Counted from the first letter of the stretch, positions 1 through 8,365 are shown. The stretch is 64,000 nucleotides of DNA from Meishania litoralis (GCF_042611095.1 NZ_JBHFPV010000002.1:62001-126000), one strand, 5' to 3'. The notes: generated from the letters alone by a model not told the origin. Numbers and translations: made by a program.

Positions 1-246
1 TGGAAACGTCTTTAAGGTATCCAGTAAAAGTCGGGCGGGCACCGCTATTATGCCTTCGTTATCGGAATCTACGTTCAATTCAGAACTCATGGTCGTTTCA
101 AGGTCGGATGCCGATACGGTAAGTTTATCCTTCTTTAAATCGAACAAGAAGTTGTCCAAAATAGGTAGGGTATTGCTGTTGTTGATAACCCCACCCAAAA
201 CCTGTAGTTGCTTTAATAAATAGGTACTGGAAACTATAAATTTCAT
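1..246 (-). CDS. dnaN: DNA polymerase III sliding clamp, beta subunit (partial)
   Basis: The 82 N-terminal codons of the beta clamp are present; the gene runs off the left edge. The protein forms the ring that tethers DNA polymerase III to its template. The translated start (MKFIVSSTYLLKQL, then NSNTLPILDNFLF and SASDLETTM) matches the first domain of DnaN, with the conserved N-TLPIL and T-DLE patterns. The ATG at 246 is the natural start because the family begins with M-KF-V. The gene lies 148 bases downstream of gldG on the same strand, and a possible promoter sits in that gap. Identity is firm; everything after residue 82 is unseen. Confidence 0.93.
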   Translation of the reverse strand, partial: MKFIVSSTYLLKQLQVLGGVINNSNTLPILDNFLFDLKKDKLTVSASDLETTMSSELNVDSDNEGIIAVPARLLLDTLKTFP

Positions 247-347
247 CTGCTATTCAATTTTGTCGATTACATTGAAAAATCTCATGGACATCGACTTTGA
301 TCTTTTTAATTAAAATATAATTCTCACTTGTGATGATCGAATTCAAA

Positions 348-383
348 CAAAGATATTTGAATTGTCCATTTTGGCGAAACAAA
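348..383 (-). promoter_or_regulatory. Possible dnaN promoter
   Basis: On the minus strand TATCTTTG (348-355) fits the Bacteroidota -7 consensus TAnnTTTG exactly. A TTTG (380-383) lies 24 bases upstream, slightly further than the usual 19-21. It would give dnaN a leader of about 95 bases and its own transcript, separate from gldFG. Confidence 0.4.
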
Positions 384-394
384 CTTATCAACAG

Positions 395-2059
395 CTATTG
401 ACCATATTTACGCCTTCTGAAATAGTTGTATACCGACCCGAATATCAAAATCAAGGCCACTGGAAACGCAATGTTCACTAGTTGCCATTTGGTACGTTGT
501 TGAGCGATTTTCTCCTGATCCAAAAAAGGTATGGCCACTTTCTTGTTGCGAATGTTTATAAGTCCGGTATCATCCAACATATAATTAATGGCATTCACAA
601 GAAATTCCTTGTTACCGTAATAATTGTTCGTCCATTTATCATAACCCAATTCCAATGGTCTTCCATTGCGAAGTTGGTTTTTGATAATATCGCCATCGGC
701 CACGACCAACATTTTGTTTTGAGCGCCCTTATCCACAGCTTGCCCAAGTTTTAAAGGTTTGACCCGGTTTTCATAGGCAGAACTGAATTCACCTTCGACC
801 AGTACCGCCAAGGGCTTATCGCCATCGTTATATAGATCTTTGTCAGGAGGGGTATTGATCACATCCAAACTGATTTGTTTTGGCGTTCCATCAGTTTTGG
901 ATAGGGGCGAACTCGCATATAGGATTGTTTTTTGATATGGATTGCCCAACGTATCGATCGTATTGGCGAATTGCAAGCGCAGGGCCTCGGTATTATTGTT
1001 TATGGGGTGGTCGTTCTTAGAGAAGACCATCGGATTGTACAGCCAAGGCACAGGTTCGTATTGCGAGGCATTTCCATCCCCAGTGGCCAGAACGATCTGT
1101 GTGAAATACATGTCATTGACCAAGACCGGATTTATACGTATGCCATAACGAAAGAGAAAATCATTGAGGTTCAGGTCACGGGGCACTGCCATTGCCGTAC
1201 CCTTTTCATTGAATAGACTGTCTAGCTCAATGTTTACCCGATCTATAAGCCAAACCGATTTGCCGCCACCGACGATAAACTGGTCCATGAGGTACTTCTC
1301 TTCGTCGGTAAAGGCCTCCGTAGGTTTGGCGACCAGTGCCAAGTCGTAGCCTTTCAATTGTTCAAGCGTGTTTTGTGGGTTGACTTCGACGGAATCCAAA
1401 GTAATCGCCCCGATATTGTAATAATCCCTAATCGTGGTCAAAAAATCGGCCAAGTAGATGTCGTCCAATTCTCCATTGCCCTTTATCACCGCTACGCGTT
1501 TCTTTTCTTTGATACCGATCTTGGTAAATGCATCGGCGAATGCATATTCCAATTGCTGCACTGAATTGTTGACACGCTCTTCGGTCGAAGCCCCCAATTT
1601 GTTCTTCAACAAGGGTACTTTGACGGTGGTGTTGTTATAGTTTACCATGGCCCAAGGAAACACGATTTCTTGGGTGACCTTGCTCTCGCCTTCCACCGTC
1701 ACCCGTGCCGGAGTCAAGCCCAGGGCCTGCAATTCAGTGATGGTGCCATCGATGCTTTCCACCCCTTCGAGCGGGTCTACGAAATCAAATTTGATGTTTT
1801 CATTTTTAGATGCAAACTCCTTTAAAAGCTGCTCGGTCTCAGTTCGTAACCTAATAAATTCGGGGGGTAGGTCACCATCGAGGAGAACATCGACGATAAC
1901 GGGGCTTTTGAACCCTTTAATGGCGTTCACGGCAGGTTCGCTCAGGGTATACCGTCTGTCTTCTGTAAGGTCGAAACGAATGTTCAGATAACCGGCCAAC
2001 ACGTTTATGGCGATCAGGGCGATTACGGCGAGTATTATTTCTTTTACAACTTTTTTCAT
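395..2059 (-). CDS. gldG: Gliding motility ABC transporter auxiliary protein GldG
   Basis: A 554-residue membrane-anchored protein of the GldG family (ABC-type auxiliary component). With GldF and the ATPase GldA (not in this window) it forms an ABC transporter needed for gliding in many Flavobacteriia. Visible: an N-terminal membrane segment at about residues 7-27, a large periplasmic part, and a C-terminal membrane segment at about 528-548 followed by a basic tail (RRRKYGQ). The motif LTEDRRYTLSE after the first helix is typical of the family. The start ATG overlaps the gldF stop by one base (TAATG), so the two are translationally coupled. Length fits the family. Confidence 0.92.
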   Translation of the reverse strand: MKKVVKEIILAVIALIAINVLAGYLNIRFDLTEDRRYTLSEPAVNAIKGFKSPVIVDVLLDGDLPPEFIRLRTETEQLLKEFASKNENIKFDFVDPLEGVESIDGTITELQALGLTPARVTVEGESKVTQEIVFPWAMVNYNNTTVKVPLLKNKLGASTEERVNNSVQQLEYAFADAFTKIGIKEKKRVAVIKGNGELDDIYLADFLTTIRDYYNIGAITLDSVEVNPQNTLEQLKGYDLALVAKPTEAFTDEEKYLMDQFIVGGGKSVWLIDRVNIELDSLFNEKGTAMAVPRDLNLNDFLFRYGIRINPVLVNDMYFTQIVLATGDGNASQYEPVPWLYNPMVFSKNDHPINNNTEALRLQFANTIDTLGNPYQKTILYASSPLSKTDGTPKQISLDVINTPPDKDLYNDGDKPLAVLVEGEFSSAYENRVKPLKLGQAVDKGAQNKMLVVADGDIIKNQLRNGRPLELGYDKWTNNYYGNKEFLVNAINYMLDDTGLINIRNKKVAIPFLDQEKIAQQRTKWQLVNIAFPVALILIFGSVYNYFRRRKYGQ

Positions 2060-2790
2060 TACCTGTTCGCCTTTTTTAATTGAAGAACGGTCAGGTACAA
2101 AAAGAAGAGGGTCAATCCGATAAAATAAATTAGATCTCGCGTGTCCAGAACCCCCCGGGCGATTCCCTGGGCATGCGCTTTCATACCCAGACTTTGTACA
2201 AAATAGGCCGTATTTCCGTCCTCGAACAATGTTGATAGTGCCTCAAAACCATAGTAGGCCGAAAAGCAGATCGCTATCCCCAAGATGAAAGCGACAATTT
2301 GATTGTCCGATAGCGTCGAGGCGAAGATTCCCATTGCGGTATAACCGCCCATTAAAAACAACAATCCAAAATAAGAACCAATGACAAGGCCCGAATCAAG
2401 ATTTCCGATAGTTACGCCAAGTTGGGAAATCGAATATACATATAGTAGAGTGGGAACAAGTGCGATCAGGGCCAGAACGAAGGTCCCAAGAAATTTGCCA
2501 AGAATGGTTTCCCAAAGACTGATTGGTTTTATGAACAAAAGCTCGAGCGTACCCAGCTTTTTCTCCTCTGAAAAGCTTTTCATGGTTATGGCCGGTATAA
2601 GGAACAAAAACACCCACGGCGCCAGTAGAAAAAAGTTTCCCAAGTCGGCAAAACCATAATCAAAGATATTGAAAGGTCCTTTAAAGACCCATAGGAATAG
2701 GCCCATCAACACCAAAAACAAGCCAATGACAAGATAACCGATAGGCGAGGTGAAAAACGACTGTATTTCTCTTTTAAAAATCGTAAGCAC
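2059..2790 (-). CDS. gldF: Gliding motility ABC transporter permease GldF
   Basis: A 243-residue ABC-2 type permease with about six hydrophobic segments spread over the whole length, beginning MLTIFKREIQSFFTSPIGY. It is the inner-membrane channel half of the GldA-GldF-GldG transporter. The stretch MKSFSEEKKLGTLELLF is the amphipathic coupling region typical of ABC-2 permeases. It is directly upstream of gldG with a one-base overlap. No ATPase gene lies nearby; gldA is usually elsewhere in Flavobacteriia. Confidence 0.92.
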   Translation of the reverse strand: MLTIFKREIQSFFTSPIGYLVIGLFLVLMGLFLWVFKGPFNIFDYGFADLGNFFLLAPWVFLFLIPAITMKSFSEEKKLGTLELLFIKPISLWETILGKFLGTFVLALIALVPTLLYVYSISQLGVTIGNLDSGLVIGSYFGLLFLMGGYTAMGIFASTLSDNQIVAFILGIAICFSAYYGFEALSTLFEDGNTAYFVQSLGMKAHAQGIARGVLDTRDLIYFIGLTLFFLYLTVLQLKKANR

Positions 2791-2883
2791 TAAAAGTATC
2801 TATGTTTTTGCTTCATCATAAAACTGCCCAAAACTAGCAATAATTTCTTATCTAAAAGCCAATCTATTGCCAAGCATTGACAT

Positions 2884-3714
2884 TTATTCAAAGTTTATGG
2901 TAACGGCGTCTCGATAATCAAGTCCGAGTAGGGTAGAGGCCCCTCCGACGGTATTTAGGTCACTTTTGTAAATGGCAAGTTCGATGTATTCCGCGGCGTT
3001 GAACAGGGCCATCAAGTCGCCTGCGCCTTTACGTTTGCCCTTTTCTACATTGAAATTGATAATATCACTGTATTTATTGTATATCCGATGAATTTTTGTG
3101 GTACGGGCGTTCAGTTCAAAATTTCTTCCTTTTCTATAGGCCTCGAAGAATTTTTTGTGAATGTTGGTGACCACATTGCCATAATTATCGATGTAGATAA
3201 CGCTGCCGATTATTTTTTTTCCGTTGTCGGTCACCGTAGGCGAAAAACCCCTTAGATCCTTCAGGTCGTCAAAACTTTTGCCCACTACATCAAGGGTGCC
3301 CCCGCGTGCAATATGACACGCCACTTTCACGAAAACATCCATCACGGGGAACGATCCATTTTCAGGGTTCGGAATATTGATTTGAACGACCTTCTCTGGC
3401 TTGAACTCAGAGGTGATCAAACCGATTACCCCGTTGTTCGCACTTACGAAAAAATGTCCGTCGACCAGAACGGCGATATGCTGGTTTTCAGGGGTCGGTT
3501 CTGAATCTACCCCGACGATGTGCACGCTTCCTTCCGGAAAATTTTTATAGCTGTTTTCAAGAATGTAGGCGCATTCCTGTATATTGAACGGACTTATATT
3601 ATGGGAAATGTCAACGATTTTGGCATCTGACAACTCTTTGTAGATGCTTCCCTTTAAAGCTCCTACAAAATGGTCTTTTAATCCAAAATCAGTAGTTAAA
3701 GTGATGATTGCCAT
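2884..3714 (-). CDS. SAM hydrolase / SAM hydroxide adenosyltransferase (DUF62 family)
   Basis: A 276-residue member of the DUF62 (PF01887) family, whose studied members split S-adenosylmethionine into adenosine and methionine (or act on it with halide or hydroxide). The N-terminal TTDFGLKDHFVGALKG is the family signature. HIVGVDSEP, VSANNGVIGL and a late NVVTNI complete the two-domain pattern. It lies 93 bases upstream of gldF on the same strand and is divergent from phoH. The physiological role in Flavobacteriia is not known; SAM turnover is the inference from the family. Confidence 0.85.
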   Translation of the reverse strand: MAIITLTTDFGLKDHFVGALKGSIYKELSDAKIVDISHNISPFNIQECAYILENSYKNFPEGSVHIVGVDSEPTPENQHIAVLVDGHFFVSANNGVIGLITSEFKPEKVVQINIPNPENGSFPVMDVFVKVACHIARGGTLDVVGKSFDDLKDLRGFSPTVTDNGKKIIGSVIYIDNYGNVVTNIHKKFFEAYRKGRNFELNARTTKIHRIYNKYSDIINFNVEKGKRKGAGDLMALFNAAEYIELAIYKSDLNTVGGASTLLGLDYRDAVTINFE

Positions 3715-3760
3715 ACAGCAATGTTGATATGTTTTTAATCTGGTAAGTTTATTTTTTGCC

Positions 3761-3781
3761 TAGATTTGTATAACAAAATTA
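3761..3781. promoter_or_regulatory. Interleaved divergent promoter elements for phoH and the SAM hydrolase gene
   Basis: On the plus strand TAGATTTG (3761-3768) and on the minus strand TAATTTTG (3774-3781) each match TAnnTTTG exactly. They face each other, so each predicted start site falls inside or next to the other element. Neither has a good TTG at the usual distance. Confidence 0.4.
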
Positions 3782-3845
3782 GAACAAAAAAATAGCCTTC
3801 CGAAATTTATCTTTTTACGGGGCGATCATCAAATACACGCATTTT

Positions 3846-4799
3846 TTGAACGAAATAATCTTAGAGCTAACAGAAATCAGTCCGAGGGAGTTTTTTGGTC
3901 AACAGAACCAAAATATAGATCTTCTTAAAAAGTATTTTCCCAAACTCAAGATCGTGGCAAGGGGCACCAAGGTCAAGGCTTACGGCGATGAGGAGCTTCT
4001 TGAAGAGTTTGAAAGACGTTTTGATATGCTTACGGCCCATTTCGCCAAGTATAATAAATTGGACGAGAATGTCATCGAAAGAATTTTGACCAGTAACGTT
4101 TCGGCCGACTATGAATCACCCGAAAACAGTGGTGAGACTTTGGTTCACGGGGTGAACGGAAAACTCATTAAGGCCCAGACCCTGAACCAAAGAAAATTGG
4201 TCGATGCGGCCAAAAAGAATGATATGGTCTTTGCCATCGGCCCTGCCGGTACCGGAAAAACGTATACCGGTGTCGCATTGGCGGTCAAGGCTTTAAAAGA
4301 GAAGCAGGTAAAACGGATCATATTAACAAGGCCGGCAGTAGAAGCTGGTGAGAACCTCGGATTCTTGCCCGGCGATCTCAAGGAAAAGCTTGATCCCTAC
4401 ATGCAGCCATTATATGATGCACTTAGAGATATGATTCCGGGAGAAAAGCTCTCCCATTTGATAGAGAACGGCACCATTCAGATAGCCCCCCTGGCCTTTA
4501 TGCGAGGCCGCACCTTGGACCACGCCTTTGTTATCCTGGACGAAGCGCAGAATACCACGCACGCCCAAATGAAAATGTTCCTGACCCGAATGGGCAAGAG
4601 CGCCAAGTTTATCGTTACCGGAGATCCGGGTCAAATCGATTTGCCGAGAAGGGTCATTTCGGGTTTGAAAGAGGCCCTTTTGATCTTGAAGGATATTGAA
4701 GGCATCGAAATAATCTATCTCGACGATAAAGACGTCATAAGGCACAGATTGGTCAAAAAAGTCATCGATGCCTACAAGAATATCGAACATCAAAACTAG
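3846..4799 (+). CDS. phoH: PhoH family ATPase
   Basis: A 317-residue PhoH-like P-loop ATPase, probably an RNA-linked factor like E. coli YbeZ. The Walker A motif GPAGTGKT lies at residues 132-139 and the Walker B region ILDEAQNTT about 100 residues later. An N-terminal KH-like segment (residues 1-110) contains KLKIVARGTKVKAYG. The start is a TTG at 3846: the sequence (M)NEIILELTEISPREFF is how family members begin, and no in-frame ATG lies upstream. purC follows after 48 bases. Confidence 0.93.
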   Translation: MNEIILELTEISPREFFGQQNQNIDLLKKYFPKLKIVARGTKVKAYGDEELLEEFERRFDMLTAHFAKYNKLDENVIERILTSNVSADYESPENSGETLVHGVNGKLIKAQTLNQRKLVDAAKKNDMVFAIGPAGTGKTYTGVALAVKALKEKQVKRIILTRPAVEAGENLGFLPGDLKEKLDPYMQPLYDALRDMIPGEKLSHLIENGTIQIAPLAFMRGRTLDHAFVILDEAQNTTHAQMKMFLTRMGKSAKFIVTGDPGQIDLPRRVISGLKEALLILKDIEGIEIIYLDDKDVIRHRLVKKVIDAYKNIEHQN

Positions 4800-4847
4800 G
4801 AAATCGGTGAGCATGAAATGTTCCCGCCAATACCTGAAATAAAGAGA

Positions 4848-5795
4848 ATGAATACGATTACCGATACTAATTTTAATTTCCCCGGACAGCAAAGTGTTTA
4901 CAAGGGCAAAGTTCGTGAGGTGTATACCATGAAAGACGATCTTTTGATCATGGTCGCGACCGATCGACTATCGGCTTTTGATGTCGTCATGCCCAAAGGC
5001 ATACCGTATAAAGGACAGATCTTGAACCAGATCGCCACCAAAATGATGTACGCTACCAAAGATATTGTACCCAATTGGTTGATGGCCACTCCAGATCCCA
5101 ATGTTGCTATCGGTTATGCCTGTGAGCCTTTTAAGGTCGAAATGGTAATTCGAGGATATCTTTCAGGTCACGCGGCGCGTGAATATAAGGCAGGTAAGCG
5201 AACGCTCTGTGGCGTTACCATGCCCGAAGGGATGCAGGAAAACGATAAATTTCCCGATCCGATAATCACCCCGGCCACTAAGGCCGAAAAGGGCGATCAC
5301 GATGAAGATATCTCTAAAGAGGACATTTTAAAACGGGGAATCGTTTCAAAGGATGATTACGAAGTACTCGAAAACTATACAAAGGCACTTTTCAAAAGAG
5401 GAAGCGAAATCGCGTCGCAACGCGGGTTGATCTTGGTAGATACCAAATATGAATTCGGTAAGACCAAGGATGGTGAAATCGTCTTGATCGATGAGATACA
5501 CACTCCCGATTCCTCAAGATATTTTTACGCCGAAGGTTACGAAGAAAGACAAAGTAAAGGGCAGGCACAGCGACAGCTTTCGAAAGAATTTGTCCGTCAA
5601 TGGCTTATTAGCAATGGTTTTCAAGGCCTTGAAGGTCAAGTTGTACCAGAAATGTCGAACGAGTACATCGAGACCGTTTCAGATCGCTATATCGAACTCT
5701 ATGAGAACATTACGGGAGAACCTTTTATCAAGGCCGATATCTCGAACATTGAAGAGCGGATCGAAAGAAACGTATTGGGTTATTTGAACCGATAG
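4848..5795 (+). CDS. purC: Phosphoribosylaminoimidazole-succinocarboxamide synthase (SAICAR synthase)
   Basis: A 315-residue SAICAR synthase, the purine biosynthesis step that joins CAIR and aspartate using ATP. Family motifs: GKVREVY near the N-terminus, VATDRLSAFDVVMPKGIPYKG, HDEDIS, LVDTKYEFG and LIDEIHTPDSSRY. An earlier in-frame ATG at 4818 would add ten residues (MFPPIPEIKR) with no family resemblance, so the ATG at 4848 is preferred. It follows phoH on the same strand and ends at a strong hairpin terminator. Confidence 0.95.
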   Translation: MNTITDTNFNFPGQQSVYKGKVREVYTMKDDLLIMVATDRLSAFDVVMPKGIPYKGQILNQIATKMMYATKDIVPNWLMATPDPNVAIGYACEPFKVEMVIRGYLSGHAAREYKAGKRTLCGVTMPEGMQENDKFPDPIITPATKAEKGDHDEDISKEDILKRGIVSKDDYEVLENYTKALFKRGSEIASQRGLILVDTKYEFGKTKDGEIVLIDEIHTPDSSRYFYAEGYEERQSKGQAQRQLSKEFVRQWLISNGFQGLEGQVVPEMSNEYIETVSDRYIELYENITGEPFIKADISNIEERIERNVLGYLNR

Positions 5796-5813
5796 GGGCT
5801 TTGCTTAAAATTG

Positions 5814-5849
5814 AAAAACCCTACCAATTCAATTGGTAGGGTTTTTTTT
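5814..5849. terminator. Bidirectional terminator between purC and tRNA-Met
   Basis: Eleven-base arms (5819-5829 and 5831-5841) are perfect inverted repeats around a single base, flanked by five A on the left and eight T on the right. It can end purC on the plus strand and the convergent tRNA-Met transcript on the minus strand. Confidence 0.9.
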
Positions 5850-5850
5850 G

Positions 5851-5924
5851 TAGCGAGAGGGAGACTTGAACTCCCGACCTCAGGGTTATGAATCCTGCGC
5901 TCTAACCACCTGAGCTACCTCGCC
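5851..5924 (-). tRNA. tRNA-Met (CAU anticodon)
   Basis: A full cloverleaf can be drawn on the minus strand. The acceptor is GGCGAGG with CTCGCT plus discriminator A (G1-U72 and G7-U66 wobbles), and the D-arm is GCTC/GAGC. The anticodon loop is TTCATAA, giving CAU, and the T-arm is GGGAG-TTCAAGT-CTCCC. Base pair 31-39 is an A-C mismatch. CCA is not encoded. It does not look like the initiator; elongator Met is the likely identity, but a lysidine-modified tRNA-Ile2 also has CAU and cannot be ruled out by eye. Confidence 0.9.
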
Positions 5925-5942
5925 GTCAAGTTTAAACGGCTG

Positions 5943-5973
5943 CAAATATAAAGCTTAATTTTATGTGCATCAA
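5943..5973 (-). promoter_or_regulatory. tRNA-Met promoter
   Basis: On the minus strand a TTTTG (-33 element, CAAAA on the plus strand from 5971) is followed after 20 bases by TATATTTG (5943-5950), a perfect Bacteroidota -7 element. The tRNA begins 19 bases further on. It has the same architecture as the tRNA-His promoter in this window. Confidence 0.75.
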
Positions 5974-6058
5974 AATTACAGTACCAAAAAATATTCCTTC
6001 GGTTTTATTTTTTTATCATCTATAAATATATATATTGCCCGAAGTAAACGATTATAAA

Positions 6059-6442
6059 ATGAGTGATAAGATTAAGTTTGAACTGGAGTTTGTGATACAG
6101 GCCTCACCGCAATTGCTTTACCAATATTTGGTGACTCCATCAGGACTTTCAGAATGGTTTGCCGATAATGTAAATTCTAGAGGCGAGCTCTTCAGTTTTA
6201 TCTGGGACGGTTCTGAGGAAGAGGCTAAATTGATAAAAAGAAAAAGCGATGAATTCGTGAAGTTCGCTTGGGAAGAAAGCGATGACAATACTTTTTTTGA
6301 AATGAAGATCATTGTAGACGAGATAACCAAAGATGTTTCATTGTTCATTACCGATTTTGCGGAAGAAGATGAGGTTGATGAGGCGAAAATGCTCTGGACC
6401 AACCAGGTCTCGGATCTGAAACAGGTCTTGGGCTCACGATAG
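6059..6442 (+). CDS. START-like / AHSA1-type small protein
   Basis: A 127-residue protein of the START/Bet v1-like fold found across Bacteroidota, function unknown. The sequence begins MSDKIKFELEFVIQASPQLLYQYL, then LSEWFADNV and FIWDGSEEEAKL; these fit the helix-grip pattern of AHSA1-like proteins with a hydrophobic ligand cavity. A TTG 24 bases upstream is in frame, but the ATG at 6059 matches the usual family start. The C-terminal third is very acidic (FAEEDEVDEAKM). A hairpin terminator follows and touches the next gene. Confidence 0.8.
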   Translation: MSDKIKFELEFVIQASPQLLYQYLVTPSGLSEWFADNVNSRGELFSFIWDGSEEEAKLIKRKSDEFVKFAWEESDDNTFFEMKIIVDEITKDVSLFITDFAEEDEVDEAKMLWTNQVSDLKQVLGSR

Positions 6443-6470
6443 TACTTTCTAAAATAACAAGTAAATTTTA

Positions 6471-6495
6471 CCCTGATAGAACGTCAGGGTTTTTT
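6471..6495 (+). terminator. Terminator touching the next start codon
   Basis: A CCCTGA / TCAGGG stem (6471-6476 and 6484-6489) with a 7-base loop is followed by six T (6490-6495). The last T abuts the ATG at 6496 of the aminotransferase gene, so this hairpin is both the end of the upstream transcript and the immediate leader of the next gene. Confidence 0.75.
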
Positions 6496-7350
6496 ATGCA
6501 TATGGTCAACTATAATGGAGAACTCCACCTTGAAGACACTAAATTCTTGAATCATAGAAATCGAGGATTGCGCTATGGTGATGCTCTTTTTGAATCGATT
6601 CGTGTAATTCAAAATAAAATAATCTTCTGGGAAGACCATTATCTCAGGCTCATGGCCTCGATGCGTATTCTTAGAATGGAAATTCCCATGGATTTTACCA
6701 TGGAACATTTGGAAGCCGAGATTCTGAAAACCATGGAAGCCGGTAATTTGGACAATGCACGGGTACGACTTTCGGTTTTCCGTAAAGACGGGGGGTTATA
6801 TCGACCTGACACAAGGGAAGTATCCTATATAATAGAGACTGAACTTCTTGAGTCTACTTTTTTTGTTTTGGACGAAAGTGATTATGAGATTGAACTTTTT
6901 AAGGATTTTTATGTCAATGCCGATCTGTTGAGTACGCTCAAGACCAACAATAGGATGATCAATATCGTGGGCAGCATTTTTGCGGAAGAGAACGGATATC
7001 AAAATTGTTTGCTTTTAAACGGTTCAAAAAAAGTGGTTGAGGCATTGAACGGCAATCTGTTTATGGTACAGGGCAATAATATAACGACCCCTCCGATAAA
7101 TGATGGGTGTCTTAACGGTATTGTTCGTAAGAAGTTGATTGAAATAATACAGAAGCATGAAGAATTTACCTTAAGGGAAGTTTCAATTTCACCGTTCGAT
7201 CTTCAGAAAGCCGATGAACTCTTCATCACCAATGCCATAATCGGTATTCGTCCGATCAGCAAATACCGAAAAAAGGAATTTGATTTCGCTGTCGCTAAAA
7301 AATTGATCGGTAGATTGAATACGATAGCAAGATTGGAACTGCCTAATTGA
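6496..7350 (+). CDS. Class IV PLP-dependent aminotransferase / lyase
   Basis: A 284-residue fold-type IV PLP enzyme. Signatures: GLRYGDALFESIRV near residue 30, the probable PLP lysine in LKTNNRM, VVEALNGNLF and TPPINDGCLNGIVR. The family includes branched-chain aminotransferase, D-amino acid aminotransferase and aminodeoxychorismate lyase (PabC). Length and motifs suit a PabC-like or generic aminotransferase, but the substrate cannot be read. Translation may start at 6496 or two codons later at 6502. It converges with yqgE and the two coding ends overlap by 8 bases. Confidence 0.85.
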   Translation: MHMVNYNGELHLEDTKFLNHRNRGLRYGDALFESIRVIQNKIIFWEDHYLRLMASMRILRMEIPMDFTMEHLEAEILKTMEAGNLDNARVRLSVFRKDGGLYRPDTREVSYIIETELLESTFFVLDESDYEIELFKDFYVNADLLSTLKTNNRMINIVGSIFAEENGYQNCLLLNGSKKVVEALNGNLFMVQGNNITTPPINDGCLNGIVRKKLIEIIQKHEEFTLREVSISPFDLQKADELFITNAIIGIRPISKYRKKEFDFAVAKKLIGRLNTIARLELPN

Positions 7351-7903
7351 GGCTCGGATTTTCGGGCGCATTGGACCAAAGCAGGTAATTGCCCCCCAGT
7401 TCTACCATTTTTTCCTTCCAAAATGCCCTGGAAGACTTTTGAATGATCGCACTCTCATACTCGTTTTTGACTACCACCCAAGATTTGGACGATAGTTCGG
7501 CATCCAATTGCAAACTTGCCCATCCCGAATAACCAAGAAAGAAACGAATATCCTCTCCTGAGATGATTTTTTCGTTGATCAATTGCACCGTCGTGTCAAA
7601 ATCGCCCCCCCAGTAAATACCATCCGATATTTCGATACTGTTTTCAATGAGGTGGGGCACTTTGTGGATAAAGTATAGATTGTCTTGTTCCACGGGGCCA
7701 CCATTGTAAACTTGTAGGGGTACGTTGATCTCGGTTACCAAATCGGTAATGTTGTACTCCAAGGGTTTGTTCAAGATAAATCCCACCGAACCCTCTTCGT
7801 TGTGCTCCGCCAGAAGTACAACCGATCTATTAAAAGACACGTCTCCCGTTAGGGCGGGTTCTGCGATCAGCAATTTCCCCTTTTTCGGCTTAAGACCAAC
7901 CAT
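7343..7903 (-). CDS. YqgE/AlgH family protein (UPF0301)
   Basis: A 186-residue YqgE/AlgH protein. The pattern is clear: KGKLLIAEPALTGDVSFNRSVVLLAEHNEEGSVGFILNKPL at the N-terminus (shortened here: AEPALTGD and GSVGFILNKP are the key motifs), VYNGGPVEQD, and FFLGYSGWASLQLDAEL. The biochemical role is unknown; relatives are small cytosolic proteins sometimes linked to alginate regulation in pseudomonads. Its stop overlaps the end of the convergent aminotransferase gene. Confidence 0.92.
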   Translation of the reverse strand: MVGLKPKKGKLLIAEPALTGDVSFNRSVVLLAEHNEEGSVGFILNKPLEYNITDLVTEINVPLQVYNGGPVEQDNLYFIHKVPHLIENSIEISDGIYWGGDFDTTVQLINEKIISGEDIRFFLGYSGWASLQLDAELSSKSWVVVKNEYESAIIQKSSRAFWKEKMVELGGNYLLWSNAPENPSLN

Positions 7904-7963
7904 AATGGCGTGTTATAAAACTAAAATAAGATAATTCTTATAATAAGCAAAAACTTGTCCAAC

Positions 7964-7991
7964 AAAAAAGCACCACGTTTTTGCGTGATGC
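7964..7991 (-). terminator. Terminator of the HU gene
   Basis: On the minus strand GCATCACG and CGTGGTGC (7984-7991 and 7970-7977) form an 8-bp stem with one G-U pair and a 6-base loop, followed by six U (plus-strand A run 7964-7969). It lies 26 bases after the HU stop codon. Confidence 0.8.
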
Positions 7992-8017
7992 TTTTAATGT
8001 ATTGTAACGGTTGTACA

Positions 8018-8290
8018 TTAGTTCACCGCTTTGCCCAAATCGGCTCCTGCTTTGAACTTTACTACATTTTTAGCTTTAATCTGGATAGTCTTGCCTGTTG
8101 AAGGATTTCTTCCTTCTCTAGCATTTCTTTTAGAAACCGACCAAGATCCAAAACCTACCAAAGAAACACGATTTCCTTTTTTAAGCGACTTTTCTACGTT
8201 GCCCAAAAAAGATTCCAGCGATTTCTTGGCAGCGGCTTTTGTGATACCAGCATCGGCTGCCATAGCATCGATTAATTCTGTTTTGTTCAT
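8018..8290 (-). CDS. HU-type histone-like DNA-binding protein
   Basis: A 90-residue HU/IHF family protein, the nucleoid-bending dimer. It begins MNKTELIDAMAADAGITKAAAKK and has the core GFGSWSVSKRNAREGRNPSTGK with the DNA-intercalating NP pair in the beta arm. Length and the AREGRNPSTG motif are those of HU rather than a specialised IHF. It is a single-gene transcript with a clear promoter and terminator. Confidence 0.96.
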   Translation of the reverse strand: MNKTELIDAMAADAGITKAAAKKSLESFLGNVEKSLKKGNRVSLVGFGSWSVSKRNAREGRNPSTGKTIQIKAKNVVKFKAGADLGKAVN

Positions 8291-8335
8291 AATGTGATTA
8301 AATTAATTGTTGTTAAAATAATTTTAAACGTGAAA

Positions 8336-8365
8336 CAAATTTATAGGTATTTGTAGTGAACGCAA
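8336..8365 (-). promoter_or_regulatory. HU promoter
   Basis: On the minus strand TTG (8363-8365) is followed after 19 bases by TAAATTTG (8336-8343), a full match to the Bacteroidota vegetative promoter. The predicted start site near 8329 leaves a leader of about 40 bases. Confidence 0.75.

Noticed and set aside
2884..3714. The SAM hydrolase as a phage-type anti-restriction SAM lyase
   Set aside because: No phage genes nearby; the protein matches the chromosomal DUF62 family and sits in a housekeeping neighbourhood.
4410..4892. Minus-strand frame of 160 codons over phoH/purC
   Set aside because: Shadow of two strongly supported genes; no recognised motif.
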